64,000 nt of DNA from Sphagnum compactum (taxonomy: Eukaryota; Bryophyta; Sphagnopsida; Sphagnales): positions 1,054,001 through 1,118,000 of the forward strand of contig OZ234494.1 in assembly GCA_965153455.1 (NCBI GenBank), written 5' to 3'. The position numbers were made by a program, and so were the translations under genes. Positions 63,880 through 64,000 of this stretch are shown piece after piece; position 1 is the stretch's first letter; each line of letters opens with the position of its first letter. The notes under the pieces are model-generated. The model made no database searches. It worked only from the letters and a program-made list of their open reading frames with translations, and was not told where the DNA came from.

Positions 63880-64000
63880 ACTTGAGGTTGTGCTGACTTT
63901 TTTGGCGTGTTTCAGGCAGTATGCCGGAAGGCGTTGGGTGCAGGGTGATGGCCATCCACTGGTACGGACCCCTTCTGGGTCCCTCAGACCACAAAAAGGT
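63880..64000. other. Window-end segment of probable mobile-element origin
   Basis: Contains a short palindrome (ACAACTTGAGGTTGT at 63888-63902) and GC-richer text unlike the flanking sequence. It may be part of the neighbouring retrotransposon or another insertion that continues beyond the window. Confidence 0.25.

Overview
This is a stretch of nuclear DNA from a land plant. The spliced genes have GT-AG introns, and their products are plant-type: a plastid copper chaperone for superoxide dismutase, a carotenoid cleavage dioxygenase, a Rubisco-LSMT-like SET protein, a U-box/ARM ubiquitin ligase, and ribosomal proteins with AAACCCTAA promoter motifs. Fairly compact genes, a decayed Roc-COR (ROCO-type) gene and a hybrid histidine kinase with an unusual H-box suggest a seed-free plant, perhaps a bryophyte. 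That placement is inference; no organelle or rRNA sequence is present to test it.

Layout from left to right: 0-7.6 kb, an 8-exon hybrid histidine kinase gene on the minus strand and its promoter side. 7.6-11 kb, a repeat island with a dispersed repeat, a probable non-autonomous Helitron, 178-bp tandem repeats and a decayed transposon reading frame. 11.0-13.2 kb, a SET-domain methyltransferase-like gene (+). 15.9-18.4 kb, a U-box/ARM E3 ligase (-) whose frame is broken by one base. 18.7-23.9 kb, gene-poor DNA with a decayed mobile-element frame. 23.9-27.9 kb, ribosomal genes RPL10 (-) and RPL18 (+), head to head with about 350 bp between start codons. 28-33.4 kb, gene-poor DNA. 33.5-35.8 kb, NPL4 (+) behind an array of telo-box palindromes. 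37.9-40.9 kb, CCS (-). 45-48.4 kb, a ROCO-like pseudogene (-). 51.4-56.0 kb, an NCED/CCD4-like dioxygenase (-). 56.8-57.8 kb, an inverted copy of the 7.8-kb dispersed repeat and an 80-bp tandem array. 60.3-64 kb, remnants of a hAT-like transposon and a Ty3/gypsy polymerase.

The living genes are ordinary housekeeping or signalling functions and form no pathway cluster. Ubiquitin-linked roles (the U-box ligase, and NPL4 as a p97/CDC48 cofactor) and protein synthesis recur by chance of neighbourhood. I found no clear new multi-gene system. The most unusual signals are the frameshift in the U-box gene, the palindromic telo-box array before NPL4, the non-canonical H-box of the kinase, the shared ribosomal-protein promoter, and the Helitron-like element beside a dispersed repeat. 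Exon coordinates were joined by hand from reading frame, splice consensus and family conservation; there are no transcript data.
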